A DNA stretch of 64,000 nucleotides from Flavobacteriales bacterium (GTDB lineage Bacteria > Bacteroidota > Bacteroidia > Flavobacteriales_F > PHOS-HE28). This document shows, piece after piece, positions 52,467 through 59,633 of this stretch. Positions within the stretch are counted from its first letter, which is position 1. Each line of letters starts with the position of its first letter. Both the position numbers and the translations under genes were made by a program. Below the pieces are notes generated by a model, which made no database searches, was not told the DNA's origin, and saw only the letters and a program-made list of their open reading frames with translations. The stretch lies in the NCBI GenBank assembly GCA_020635695.1, contig JACJZH010000014.1, positions 18,611 to 82,610 of the forward strand. Reading direction: 5' to 3'.

Positions 52467-52497
52467 TTGTGGGAGGTGATCCGCCGCGCTACATTCG
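52467..52497 (+). promoter_or_regulatory. promoter of udk
   Basis: TTG (52467-52469), 20 bases, then TACATTCG (52490-52497) fits the -33/-7 pattern with one -7 change. The ATG at 52502 follows after 4 bases, so the transcript probably starts at or next to the start codon. Confidence 0.6.
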
Positions 52498-52501
52498 CGC
52501 C

Positions 52502-53155
52502 ATGCGTTCCAGACCCTACCTGGTCGGTATAGCCGGTGGCAGTGGTTCCGGCAAGACCACGCTGGTCCGTGCCCTGCAGGAACGCATGCCGGAAGGTGCG
52601 GTGAGCGTGATCTCCCAGGATGATTACTACCATCCGATCGACCGGCAGGTCGTGGATCCACGAGGCCGGGTGAACTTCGACCTGCCCACGGCCGTGGACC
52701 TGGACCGTTTGTACGAGGACATGGAACGGCTATCGCGGGGGGAGGTCCTGCTGAGGGAGGAGTACACCTTCAACCAGCATGACAAGCGCCCCCGATTGGT
52801 GGAGGTGCTTCCTGCGCCGGTGGTGTTGGTGGAGGGGTTGTTCGTCCTTCATCATGCCGCGATCCGCGAGCGTTTCGACCTGCGTGTGTACGTGGAGACC
52901 CCTGAGGAACTCCAGTTGGAGCGCCGCTTGAAGCGTGACCTGGAGGAACGGGGCTATGGTCCGGAAGCCGTCCGCTATCAGTGGGAGCATCACGTGCTGC
53001 CGGCATACCGGGAGTATCTGCTTCCATACCGGCATCTATGCGACATGCACGTGGTGAACCACACCGGCCTGGACCGGGCGCTTCCCGTGCTGGCCGACCA
53101 TATGCTGGAACGTGCCCGGGCTCACTCCGCGGGAGTGTCCTCAGTGGCCTGGTAA
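52502..53155 (+). CDS. udk: uridine kinase
   Basis: A 217-residue salvage enzyme that phosphorylates uridine and cytidine. P-loop G-G-S-G-S-G-K-T-T is at residues 12-20, followed by VISQDDYYHP, VNFDLPTAVDLDRL, YTFNQHDKRPRLVEVLPAPVVLVEGLFVLH and DLRVYVETPEELQLERRLKRDLEERGY. The start ATG 52502 is chosen by the promoter and family start; a longer upstream reading lacks similarity. Its 3' end overlaps the convergent nadD by 34 bases. Confidence 0.94.
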   Translation: MRSRPYLVGIAGGSGSGKTTLVRALQERMPEGAVSVISQDDYYHPIDRQVVDPRGRVNFDLPTAVDLDRLYEDMERLSRGEVLLREEYTFNQHDKRPRLVEVLPAPVVLVEGLFVLHHAAIRERFDLRVYVETPEELQLERRLKRDLEERGYGPEAVRYQWEHHVLPAYREYLLPYRHLCDMHVVNHTGLDRALPVLADHMLERARAHSAGVSSVAW

Positions 53156-53730
53156 AGGCCCTTGCCGCGAATGGCGGCCAACACCCCTGGAGGGACCAAT
53201 CCCCCCACGTCCTGTCCACGGGAGACCATGTCACGGACCCTGGTGGAACTGATGGTGAGGAAGGGGGCATCGACCACGTGGACCCGTGGATGATCGGCGA
53301 AGGCGGACTCTTCAAAGTGCAGCTCGACGCCGGGCCGAGGATACACGAGCAGGTCGTGATGGGCCAGGATCTCCTGAGGGTCCTTCCAACGATCGAACCC
53401 GGCCAGGTTGTCGCTTCCGATGATGAGCGCGAACTCGTGCCCGGGCCAGCGTTCACGCATGTGGGCCAATGCATCGGCGGTGTAGCTGGGTTTGGGCAGG
53501 TCCAGTTCCACGCCCGAGGCCTCCAGGCCCTCCAACCCCTCCACCGCACGGCGCACCAGCTCGAGCCTGATGGCATCGGGCGTCAGATGCCGCCCGCGTT
53601 TGAAGGGGTTCTGGGGGCTTACGACCAGCCAGACCGCGTCCAATCCGGCATGGGCGAGCATGTGCGCGGCCACTGCCGTGTGCCCGTAGTGGGGCGGGTC
53701 GAACGTACCGAAGAGGCAACCTACTCTCAT
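53122..53730 (-). CDS. nadD: nicotinate-nucleotide adenylyltransferase
   Basis: A 202-residue enzyme of NAD synthesis that joins nicotinate mononucleotide and ATP. The HxGH motif is in GTFDPPHYGH (H14-Y-G-H17), followed by VWLVVSPQNPFK, ALIIGSDNLAGFDRWKDPQEIL and the closing ISSTRVRDMVSRGQDVGGLVPPGVLAAI. Length and motifs are complete. It starts within the stop of gmk (4-base overlap). Confidence 0.95.
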   Translation of the reverse strand: MRVGCLFGTFDPPHYGHTAVAAHMLAHAGLDAVWLVVSPQNPFKRGRHLTPDAIRLELVRRAVEGLEGLEASGVELDLPKPSYTADALAHMRERWPGHEFALIIGSDNLAGFDRWKDPQEILAHHDLLVYPRPGVELHFEESAFADHPRVHVVDAPFLTISSTRVRDMVSRGQDVGGLVPPGVLAAIRGKGLYQATEDTPAE

Positions 53731-54299
53731 GCCAGCAGGAAATCGCGGACCAGGCGTACGGCCTCATCACAGGCCAGGTCCAGGTCGTTGTTGACCACCT
53801 CCACATCGAAGCGGGGCGCGAACCGCATCTCGCGTGCCGCCTTGTCCAACCGGCGTTGCAGGCTTTCCCGGGTCTCCGTGTTCCGCCCCTTCAACCGCGT
53901 TTCGAGCGTGCGCAGATCGGGTGGGCGTACGAAAACGGCCAGGGCCCGATCGCCGAACTCCTGTTTCAACCGGAGGCCACCCACCACATCCACATCGAAG
54001 ATCGCGTGGTGCCCGGCGGCCCAGATGCGTTCCACCTCGCTGCGCAGCGTACCATAGAACTGCCCCGGATACACCTCCTCCCATTCCACGAAGTCGCCCG
54101 CCTCGATCCGCTGCCGGAACTCGTCCGGCGAGAGGAACAGGTAATCGCGGCCATCCACCTCATTGGCGCGCCGCTCCCGGCTCGTGGCCGACACGGAAAA
54201 GGACAGGTCCAGCCCGGCATCCAACAGGTGGTGGACGATGGTGGTCTTGCCGGCACCGGAAGGTGCCGAGAAGATCACGCATTTACCGGTCGCCGACAT
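53727..54299 (-). CDS. gmk: guanylate kinase
   Basis: A 190-residue GMP kinase. P-loop S-A-P-S-G-A-G-K-T-T at residues 11-20, the GMP-binding SFSVSATSRERRANEVDGRDYLFLSPDEFRQRIEAGDFVEWEEVYPGQFYGTLRSEVERI and the lid region LETRLKGRNTETRESLQRRLDKA are intact. It starts 3 bases after the yicC-family gene ends and overlaps nadD by 4 bases, a common order in the phylum. Confidence 0.96.
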   Translation of the reverse strand: MSATGKCVIFSAPSGAGKTTIVHHLLDAGLDLSFSVSATSRERRANEVDGRDYLFLSPDEFRQRIEAGDFVEWEEVYPGQFYGTLRSEVERIWAAGHHAIFDVDVVGGLRLKQEFGDRALAVFVRPPDLRTLETRLKGRNTETRESLQRRLDKAAREMRFAPRFDVEVVNNDLDLACDEAVRLVRDFLLA

Positions 54300-54302
54300 G
54301 GC

Positions 54303-55172
54303 TCAGAGGACGTTGAGGACCTGTTCCTTGATCTTCTCCAGCTCATCCTTCATGTCCACGACCAGCCGCTGGATGGCGGCATCATTGGCCTTGGAGCCCA
54401 GGGTATTGATCTCACGGCCCATTTCCTGACCAATGAAACCGAGCTTTCGGCCCTGCTGGCCCGGTGCGGCGAGGGTCTCGCTGAAGTAGCCGCAATGGGT
54501 ACGCAGCCTCATCTTTTCCTCGGTGATATCGAACTTCTCCAGGTAGAACACGAGCTCCTGTTCCAGTCGGTCCGGATCCACCGTGGTGCGCAGCTCCTCG
54601 AGCTTGTCCAGTAGCCGCTGGCGGGTCCGGGGCAGGCGGCCGCCGTCCCGTTCCTCCACCTCGTCCAGCAGTCCGAGTATGTTCGCATTGCGCATGGCCA
54701 GTTCCTCCGCAAGGCGCCGTCCCTCGTCGGAACGAAAGGCCTCGAACCGCTCCAGGGCCTCCTCCGCCAGGTTCCGCACCCCTTCCCACTCCTCCGGGGC
54801 GACCTCCGCACGCGGGACCACCAGCACATCCGGCAAACGGAGCACATGCCCGAGCAGATCGGTGCGTTCCGAGGAACCGAGTTCATCGGCGATGGCCTTG
54901 AGTTCGGCGTGATGCACCCGGACGAGGTCCAGGTCGAAGGTCGGTCGCTTCTCCGTGTTCAGTTCCTCCCAACCGATGTGAAGCTCACATTTGCCGCGGA
55001 CCACGCGATCGCCCAGCCAGGAGCGGAGTTCGGCATCGCGGTCGCGCAGGAGCGACGGGAGTTTCAGGGCAAGGTCCAACTGACGGCTGTTGAGCGAGCG
55101 CACCTCGACGGTGACCTTCCGCCCGCCCACCACGCCCTCAGCGCGGCCGAACCCTGTCATGGAACTAAGCAT
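54303..55172 (-). CDS. YicC family endoribonuclease-like protein
   Basis: A 289-residue protein. Family start MLSSMTGFGRAE, then VEVRSLNSRQLDLALKLPSLLRDRDAELRSWLGDRVVRGKCEL and the C-terminal EEKMRLRTHCGYFSETLAAPGQQGRKLGFIGQEMGREINTLGSKANDAAIQRLVVDMKDELEKIKEQVLNVL. YicC in E. coli degrades a small RNA; the role here is not known. The start ATG 55172 fits the conserved N-terminus and the TACCTTTG box upstream. It heads the yicC-gmk-nadD unit. Confidence 0.94.
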   Translation of the reverse strand: MLSSMTGFGRAEGVVGGRKVTVEVRSLNSRQLDLALKLPSLLRDRDAELRSWLGDRVVRGKCELHIGWEELNTEKRPTFDLDLVRVHHAELKAIADELGSSERTDLLGHVLRLPDVLVVPRAEVAPEEWEGVRNLAEEALERFEAFRSDEGRRLAEELAMRNANILGLLDEVEERDGGRLPRTRQRLLDKLEELRTTVDPDRLEQELVFYLEKFDITEEKMRLRTHCGYFSETLAAPGQQGRKLGFIGQEMGREINTLGSKANDAAIQRLVVDMKDELEKIKEQVLNVL

Positions 55173-55188
55173 GTGAAGGACTTGGCTC

Positions 55189-55196
55189 CAAAGGTA
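55189..55196 (-). promoter_or_regulatory. -7 element of yicC-gmk-nadD
   Basis: TACCTTTG on the minus strand matches TAnnTTTG and ends 16 bases before ATG 55172. Confidence 0.5.
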
Positions 55197-55210
55197 GCCG
55201 CAGGGCCCGT

Positions 55211-56128
55211 TCAGACCGGCCTGCGGTCGGCACGGCCCACCAGATGCACGCCTGTGAAGATGGCCGCCGCGCTGGCCACCTGAGGCCAACCGACCAGTTG
55301 CATGGCTCCTGCGTGGTCATCCTTCAACAGCGCGAGCACGGACCATGCGAAAAGCGTGGCCAGCACCGGCTGCAGGTAGATATAGGCGCCCACGACCGCC
55401 GGCGACACATGCCTCAGCGCCCAGGTGTTCAACAGGTATGCCACGAACGTGACACCCACCACCACGAAGCCCACGGACCACCAGATGGCCGGCGACCAGT
55501 TCCCGGGCGCCACTGCGCTCAACTCGCCCAGCCCGAAGGGCAGCACGACCACCGCGCCCACCAGGAACACCCGCGACATGACCGTGACCGCACCATACCG
55601 GCGCATGAGGGGCTTCACCAGCACGAGGTACAGGGCATAGGACGTGGCGTTGATGAGCACGAACAGGTCGCCCAGCCGGCCACCGGACGTGGGTCCCTGG
55701 TCGGGGCGTGCCAGGATGAGCAGGAGCGCACCACCCGCACCGAGACCGATCCCCAGGACCTTTCGCCAGCCGATACGCTCGCCCAGGAGGACACCGGACA
55801 TCAGGATCACCAGCACCGGTGTGGCCACCATGATGATGCTGGCGTTCACCGGGGAGGTGCGCATGAGGCCGTTGAAGAAGAACAGCTGGTTCATGGCCAC
55901 GCCGGTGAGCCCGCAGAGCAGGAACCGCCATCCGTCGGACCAGAGGATCCGTTGGGGATGCCAGGCCTGCAACGCCCAGAACAGAACAAGTGCCCCGAGC
56001 ACCCGCAGCAGGATGAACCCCGATGGACCGATCACCCCTGGCATCAGCCCCTTGGCGACCACGTAGTTGGCCCCGTAGATCAGGTTCACCGCGAAGAGCG
56101 CGAGGTGGGCCAGGGACGTGTTGCGCAT
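55211..56128 (-). CDS. EamA/DMT family transporter
   Basis: A 305-residue membrane protein with ten helices in two EamA halves (about residues 8-140 and 155-290). Typical stretches: HLALFAVNLIYGANYVVAKGLMPG, MNQLFFFNGLMRTSPVNASIIMVATPVLVILMSGVLLGERIGWRKVLGIGLGAGGALLLIL and VGVTFVAYLLNTWALRHVSPAVVGAYIYLQPVLATLFA. Members export small metabolites; the substrate is unknown. It is divergent from the flippase-like gene, 66 bases away. Confidence 0.92.
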   Translation of the reverse strand: MRNTSLAHLALFAVNLIYGANYVVAKGLMPGVIGPSGFILLRVLGALVLFWALQAWHPQRILWSDGWRFLLCGLTGVAMNQLFFFNGLMRTSPVNASIIMVATPVLVILMSGVLLGERIGWRKVLGIGLGAGGALLLILARPDQGPTSGGRLGDLFVLINATSYALYLVLVKPLMRRYGAVTVMSRVFLVGAVVVLPFGLGELSAVAPGNWSPAIWWSVGFVVVGVTFVAYLLNTWALRHVSPAVVGAYIYLQPVLATLFAWSVLALLKDDHAGAMQLVGWPQVASAAAIFTGVHLVGRADRRPV

Positions 56129-56194
56129 GAGTTGGCCGCCGGGAAACGCACATCGGATACCTTTAGCCGACCGGCGGGACGGCCGCGAAAATAG

Positions 56195-57403
56195 ATGGAG
56201 GAGCCCCGGGCAACGGCCGACGAACAGGAGCAGCGCTTCCGGCGCGATCTCCGCATGCGCAAGCTGCTGCTACCCGTGCTGCTGGGGCTGCTGGCGGCCG
56301 GTTGGCTCCTGTACCGCGATCTGCAGAAGGTGCGTTTCGAGGAGGCCGCCGATGAACGTGGAGGCTACACCTGGGTGGACCGCAACGGGAACAACCTGCC
56401 CGACCTGGGCGACCCTGCGGAGTTCGTGGCCACGGAGGACGGCAGCGGGAAGTACCGGCGCATGACCGCCCGGGAGGTGCTGGGCAGCATCGACTGGACC
56501 TGGGCGAGCACGTGGTGGATCGTGCTGGCGGTGATCTTCACCGCGTTCCGGGACCTGGGGTACATCTACCGGATACGAACGCTCACGGACAAGCACCTGG
56601 GGTGGCGACAGGGCTTCGACACCATCATGTTGTGGGAGTTCGCAAGCTCACTGACCCCCAGCGTGGTGGGGGGATCGGGGATCGCCATGTTCATCGTGAG
56701 CCGCGAAGGCATCCCGTTGGGGCGCAGCACGGCCGTGGTGCTCGTGACCGCCTTGATGGACGAGCTCTTCTACGTGTTCACCGTACCCCTCGTGTTCCTG
56801 TTCGTGGGCATGGACAGCCTGTTCCCCCCCCAGCTGGACAACGCCTTCTGGGGCCTTCCGATCAAGACCATCTTCTGGATCGGGTACGCGTTCATCCTGG
56901 CCATGGTCGCCAGCGTGTTCTATGCGATCTTCTTCCGGCCCCGGGCCTTCAAGTACCTGTTGCTGCAGGTCTTCCGGCTCCGTTTCCTCCGTCGGTGGCG
57001 GCCCATGGTGCTGAAGGTGGGGGACGACATCGTGCTGGCCTCGGACGAGTTGCGCGGAAAGCGCGCTGGTTTCTGGGGAAGGGCCTTTGGAGCCACCTGC
57101 TTCAGTTGGGCGAGCCGGTTCCTGGTGGTGAACTGCATCGCAGCCGCCTTCTTCCCGGTGAGCGACCACCTGCTGCTCTATGCCCGGCAGCTGATCATGT
57201 GGGTGATCCTGCTGATCAGTCCAACGCCTGGAAGCAGCGGTGTGGCGGAGGTGGCCTTCGCCGGCTTCTTCCGGGACCTGTTCCCGGTGGTCGGGTACAT
57301 CGGTGCGGTGGCCATCGTCTGGCGCCTCCTGAGCTACTACCTCTACCTGTTCATGGGGGTGGTGATCCTGCCGCGCTGGTTGCGGCGCACGAGCGCTGGA
57401 TAG
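56195..57403 (+). CDS. flippase-like (lysylphosphatidylglycerol synthase TM) membrane protein
   Basis: A 402-residue membrane protein of the LPG_synthase_TM/UPF0104 group with about eight helices. First helix LLLPVLLGLLAAGWLLY; then a 60-residue exposed loop (EEAADERGGYTWVDRNGNNLPDLGD); then WWIVLAVIFTAFRDLGYIYRIRTLT, LWEFASSLTPSVVGGSGIAMFIVSREGIPLGRSTAVVL and SPTPGSSGVAEVAFAGFF, which hold the family's conserved G-x-G and P-G-S-G-x-x-E motifs. Related proteins move lipids or modify phosphatidylglycerol. A TACCTTTA box is at 56158-56165. Confidence 0.85.
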   Translation: MEEPRATADEQEQRFRRDLRMRKLLLPVLLGLLAAGWLLYRDLQKVRFEEAADERGGYTWVDRNGNNLPDLGDPAEFVATEDGSGKYRRMTAREVLGSIDWTWASTWWIVLAVIFTAFRDLGYIYRIRTLTDKHLGWRQGFDTIMLWEFASSLTPSVVGGSGIAMFIVSREGIPLGRSTAVVLVTALMDELFYVFTVPLVFLFVGMDSLFPPQLDNAFWGLPIKTIFWIGYAFILAMVASVFYAIFFRPRAFKYLLLQVFRLRFLRRWRPMVLKVGDDIVLASDELRGKRAGFWGRAFGATCFSWASRFLVVNCIAAAFFPVSDHLLLYARQLIMWVILLISPTPGSSGVAEVAFAGFFRDLFPVVGYIGAVAIVWRLLSYYLYLFMGVVILPRWLRRTSAG

Positions 57404-57420
57404 AGCCGGTCCAAGCCGCC

Positions 57421-57428
57421 TACATTTG
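57421..57428 (+). promoter_or_regulatory. -7 element of tRNA-Arg
   Basis: TACATTTG matches TAnnTTTG and ends 9 bases before the mature tRNA 5' end. It gives a useful distance mark for the same element at protein genes. Confidence 0.6.
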
Positions 57429-57437
57429 CACCGCTTC

Positions 57438-57509
57438 GGCCCCATAGTTCAAGGGATAGAATAGGAGTTTCCTAAACTCTAGATCCAGGTTCGAGTCCTG
57501 GTGGGGCCA
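57438..57509 (+). tRNA. tRNA-Arg (anticodon CCU)
   Basis: 72 bases fold into a full cloverleaf: acceptor GGCCCCA/TGGGGCC, D-stem GTTC/GAAT, anticodon stem GGAGT/ACTCT with loop TTCCTAA giving anticodon CCT, and T-stem CCAGG/CCTGG with loop TTCGAGT. The discriminator is A. CCA is not encoded. It reads AGG codons. Confidence 0.95.
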
Positions 57510-57538
57510 CGGGGTCCTGACGTGTTGGACCAAGGGAT

Positions 57539-57556
57539 GGAACGAGTCCCCGTTCC
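57539..57556 (+). terminator. weak stem-loop after tRNA-Arg
   Basis: GGAACG pairs with CGTTCC around a 6-base loop, 30 bases past the tRNA, with CCTTTC shortly after. The stem is short, so the role is uncertain. Confidence 0.3.
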
Positions 57557-57675
57557 GCTCGTCCTTTCAACAGCGGCATGTGTGGAAGTGCGGGTACACG
57601 CACCCCACGCCCGCGTAGGGACCCAGCTACCTTCGGCGGGTCCGCGGCGGTGTGTCCGCCCGGAGCCACGCATCC

Positions 57676-58692
57676 ATGCGCGAACCCGCCCGGCCCGAGC
57701 TCATAGGCACCCTGCTGTTGCTTGCCGTTCTGCGGTCGTTCACCGCTGTCTGCCAACCACCGAACGACGACTGTGCCGGTGCCCTGACCCTTTGTGCACA
57801 ACAGGCCCTGTCCGGTGACAACACCGGTTCCCAGAGCCTCATTCCCGGATTCTGCCCTGGTACGGACGATCTGGTCTGGTTCACCTTCACCACCAACTCC
57901 CAGGGGGGGGTGGTGGACATCGCGTTGACCGGGATCGACTGTGCCCAGGTGCCCGGCATGGACAATGAACTGAGCGTGGTCGTGCTGGCCGGTGATGGCA
58001 GCTGTGCCCCCGCGAGCTTCACCTCGGTGAGCAACTGCGCGAACGACTCCATGGACCTGGTGGTCAGTACCCAGGCACTGGCACCGGACACCCCCTATTG
58101 GATCATTGTCAGTGGCACGGCAAACAACGGCGCCACACTGAACGCCAACTGTTCGTTCGACATCACCGCCAGCGGACCGGGGATGGACATCGTGGACGTG
58201 GACTTCGATGCAGGGCCCGACCAGGAGATCGGCGAGGGCGAGGTGACCCAGTTGGAGGCGAGCGGTGGAACGAGCTATGACTGGTCCCCCACCTCCGGAT
58301 TGAGCGGCAACACGGTGCCCGACCCGTTCGCATCACCCACCGAGACCACGACCTACACGGTGACCACGGAGATCAACGGCTGCACCTATACGGACCAGGT
58401 CCTGGTGGAGGTCGTTCGGCGCATCGCACCCCCCAATACGTTCACTCCGAACGGCGATGGCATCAATGATACCTGGACGATCACCGGATTGGACCAGTAT
58501 CCCGGTGCCGAGGTCATCATCTACGACCGGTGGGGGCAGCGCGTGTTCCGGTCCACGGGGTATGGGGAGCCCTGGGATGGGACGAACAACGGCGTCCGGC
58601 TGCCCACGGCGACGTACTACTACCACATCCGGCTCAATCAGGTCGAGGGCAATTCCCCTCCCTACACGGGGTCGATATCCATCGTGCGTTGA
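57676..58692 (+). CDS. gliding motility-associated (T9SS type B) C-terminal domain protein
   Basis: A 338-residue secreted protein from ATG 57676 with a signal peptide (LIGTLLLLAVLRSFTAVCQ). The N-terminal domain of about 150 residues has paired cysteines and strands (CAGALTLCAQQAL, DDLVWFTFTTNSQGGVVDIALTG); residues 180-250 resemble a PKD/Ig-like strand set (VDFDAGPDQEIGEGEVTQLEASGGTSYDWSPTSGLS). The C-terminal 85 residues are the CHU_C/type B domain (PNTFTPNGDGINDTWTITGL, VIIYDRWGQRVFRS, WDGTNNG). A TACCTTCG box is at 57628-57635. Its stop overlaps the TTG start of the PorP/SprF gene. Confidence 0.9.
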   Translation: MREPARPELIGTLLLLAVLRSFTAVCQPPNDDCAGALTLCAQQALSGDNTGSQSLIPGFCPGTDDLVWFTFTTNSQGGVVDIALTGIDCAQVPGMDNELSVVVLAGDGSCAPASFTSVSNCANDSMDLVVSTQALAPDTPYWIIVSGTANNGATLNANCSFDITASGPGMDIVDVDFDAGPDQEIGEGEVTQLEASGGTSYDWSPTSGLSGNTVPDPFASPTETTTYTVTTEINGCTYTDQVLVEVVRRIAPPNTFTPNGDGINDTWTITGLDQYPGAEVIIYDRWGQRVFRSTGYGEPWDGTNNGVRLPTATYYYHIRLNQVEGNSPPYTGSISIVR

Positions 58693-59633
58693 AGGCGGCC
58701 GGCACCATATTGCTCTGCCTGACCGGCACTTTGGCGTCCGCTCAACAGATCGCGCAGTACACGCAGTACGTGTTCAATCACTTCAGCGTGAACCCCGCGG
58801 TCGCAGGCAGCAAGGACTGCATGGACATCCGGCTGGGGTACAGGCAGCAATGGGTGGGTTTCGAAGGGGCTCCGACCACGGCCTGGGCCTCCCTGCATGC
58901 CACCATCAAGGCCAAGAACAAGCCCTACCAGGCGAACAAGCACGGGGTCGGTGTCTTCGTGGAGGCCGACGACACCGGGCCTCTCGGCTACACGCATTTC
59001 TACCTGGCCTACGCCTACCACATGCAGGTGGCACGTGGATACTTCGTCAGTGCCGGGCTCTTTGGCGGCCTGAAGCAACTGAAGCTGGACCAGGGCCAGG
59101 TGACCCTCGCGAACTATGACGACCCCGCGATCGCGGATGCAGCGGGTTCCTCGCTCGTCTACCCGGAGATCTCGCCGGGCATCTGGGCCTACAGCAACAA
59201 CTTCTGGGTGGGCATCGCCGGTTCCGGGCTGCTGAACAACCGTGTGGACGACATCGGTATCGAAACGCGGGCCACGAGCCGCCACTTCAGCCTGAGCGGA
59301 GGCTATCGCATGAAGGTGGGCCGGAACACCGCCTTCACACCAAGCACACTGATCAAGCTCAGTCCGGGCTCGCCGGTCGCCTTTGACCTGAACGCCATGC
59401 TGGATTGGAAGCGGCGCTATGGGCTGGGCGTCAGCTACCGCAACCAGGACGCCATCGCCTTCATGGGCAAGGTCTCCTTCCTGAAATACTTCAGCCTGGG
59501 CTACAGCTATGACATCACCACGTCACGGCTTCGTGTCTCGAGCTCGAACACCCATGAGGTCGTTCTGGCGATCACACCCTGCACACCCGTCGACCCCAGC
59601 AAACGCATCGTGAGCTGTCCCATCTTCGAATGA
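58689..59633 (+). CDS. PorP/SprF family outer-membrane protein
   Basis: A 314-residue protein. It starts at TTG 58689, which overlaps the previous stop (TTGA); the signal peptide (KAAGTILLCLTGTLASAQQ) begins there. Family landmarks: QYTQYVFNHFSVNPAVAGSKDCMDIRLGYRQQWVGFEGAPTTAWASLH, TGPLGYTHFYLAYAYHM, SPGIWAYSNNFWVGIAG and FLKYFSLGYSYDITTSRL. SprF-type proteins help T9SS move or attach type B-tailed adhesins such as SprB. The next gene, a SprB-like adhesin, overlaps its stop by 4 bases (ATGA). Confidence 0.93.
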   Translation: MKAAGTILLCLTGTLASAQQIAQYTQYVFNHFSVNPAVAGSKDCMDIRLGYRQQWVGFEGAPTTAWASLHATIKAKNKPYQANKHGVGVFVEADDTGPLGYTHFYLAYAYHMQVARGYFVSAGLFGGLKQLKLDQGQVTLANYDDPAIADAAGSSLVYPEISPGIWAYSNNFWVGIAGSGLLNNRVDDIGIETRATSRHFSLSGGYRMKVGRNTAFTPSTLIKLSPGSPVAFDLNAMLDWKRRYGLGVSYRNQDAIAFMGKVSFLKYFSLGYSYDITTSRLRVSSSNTHEVVLAITPCTPVDPSKRIVSCPIFE

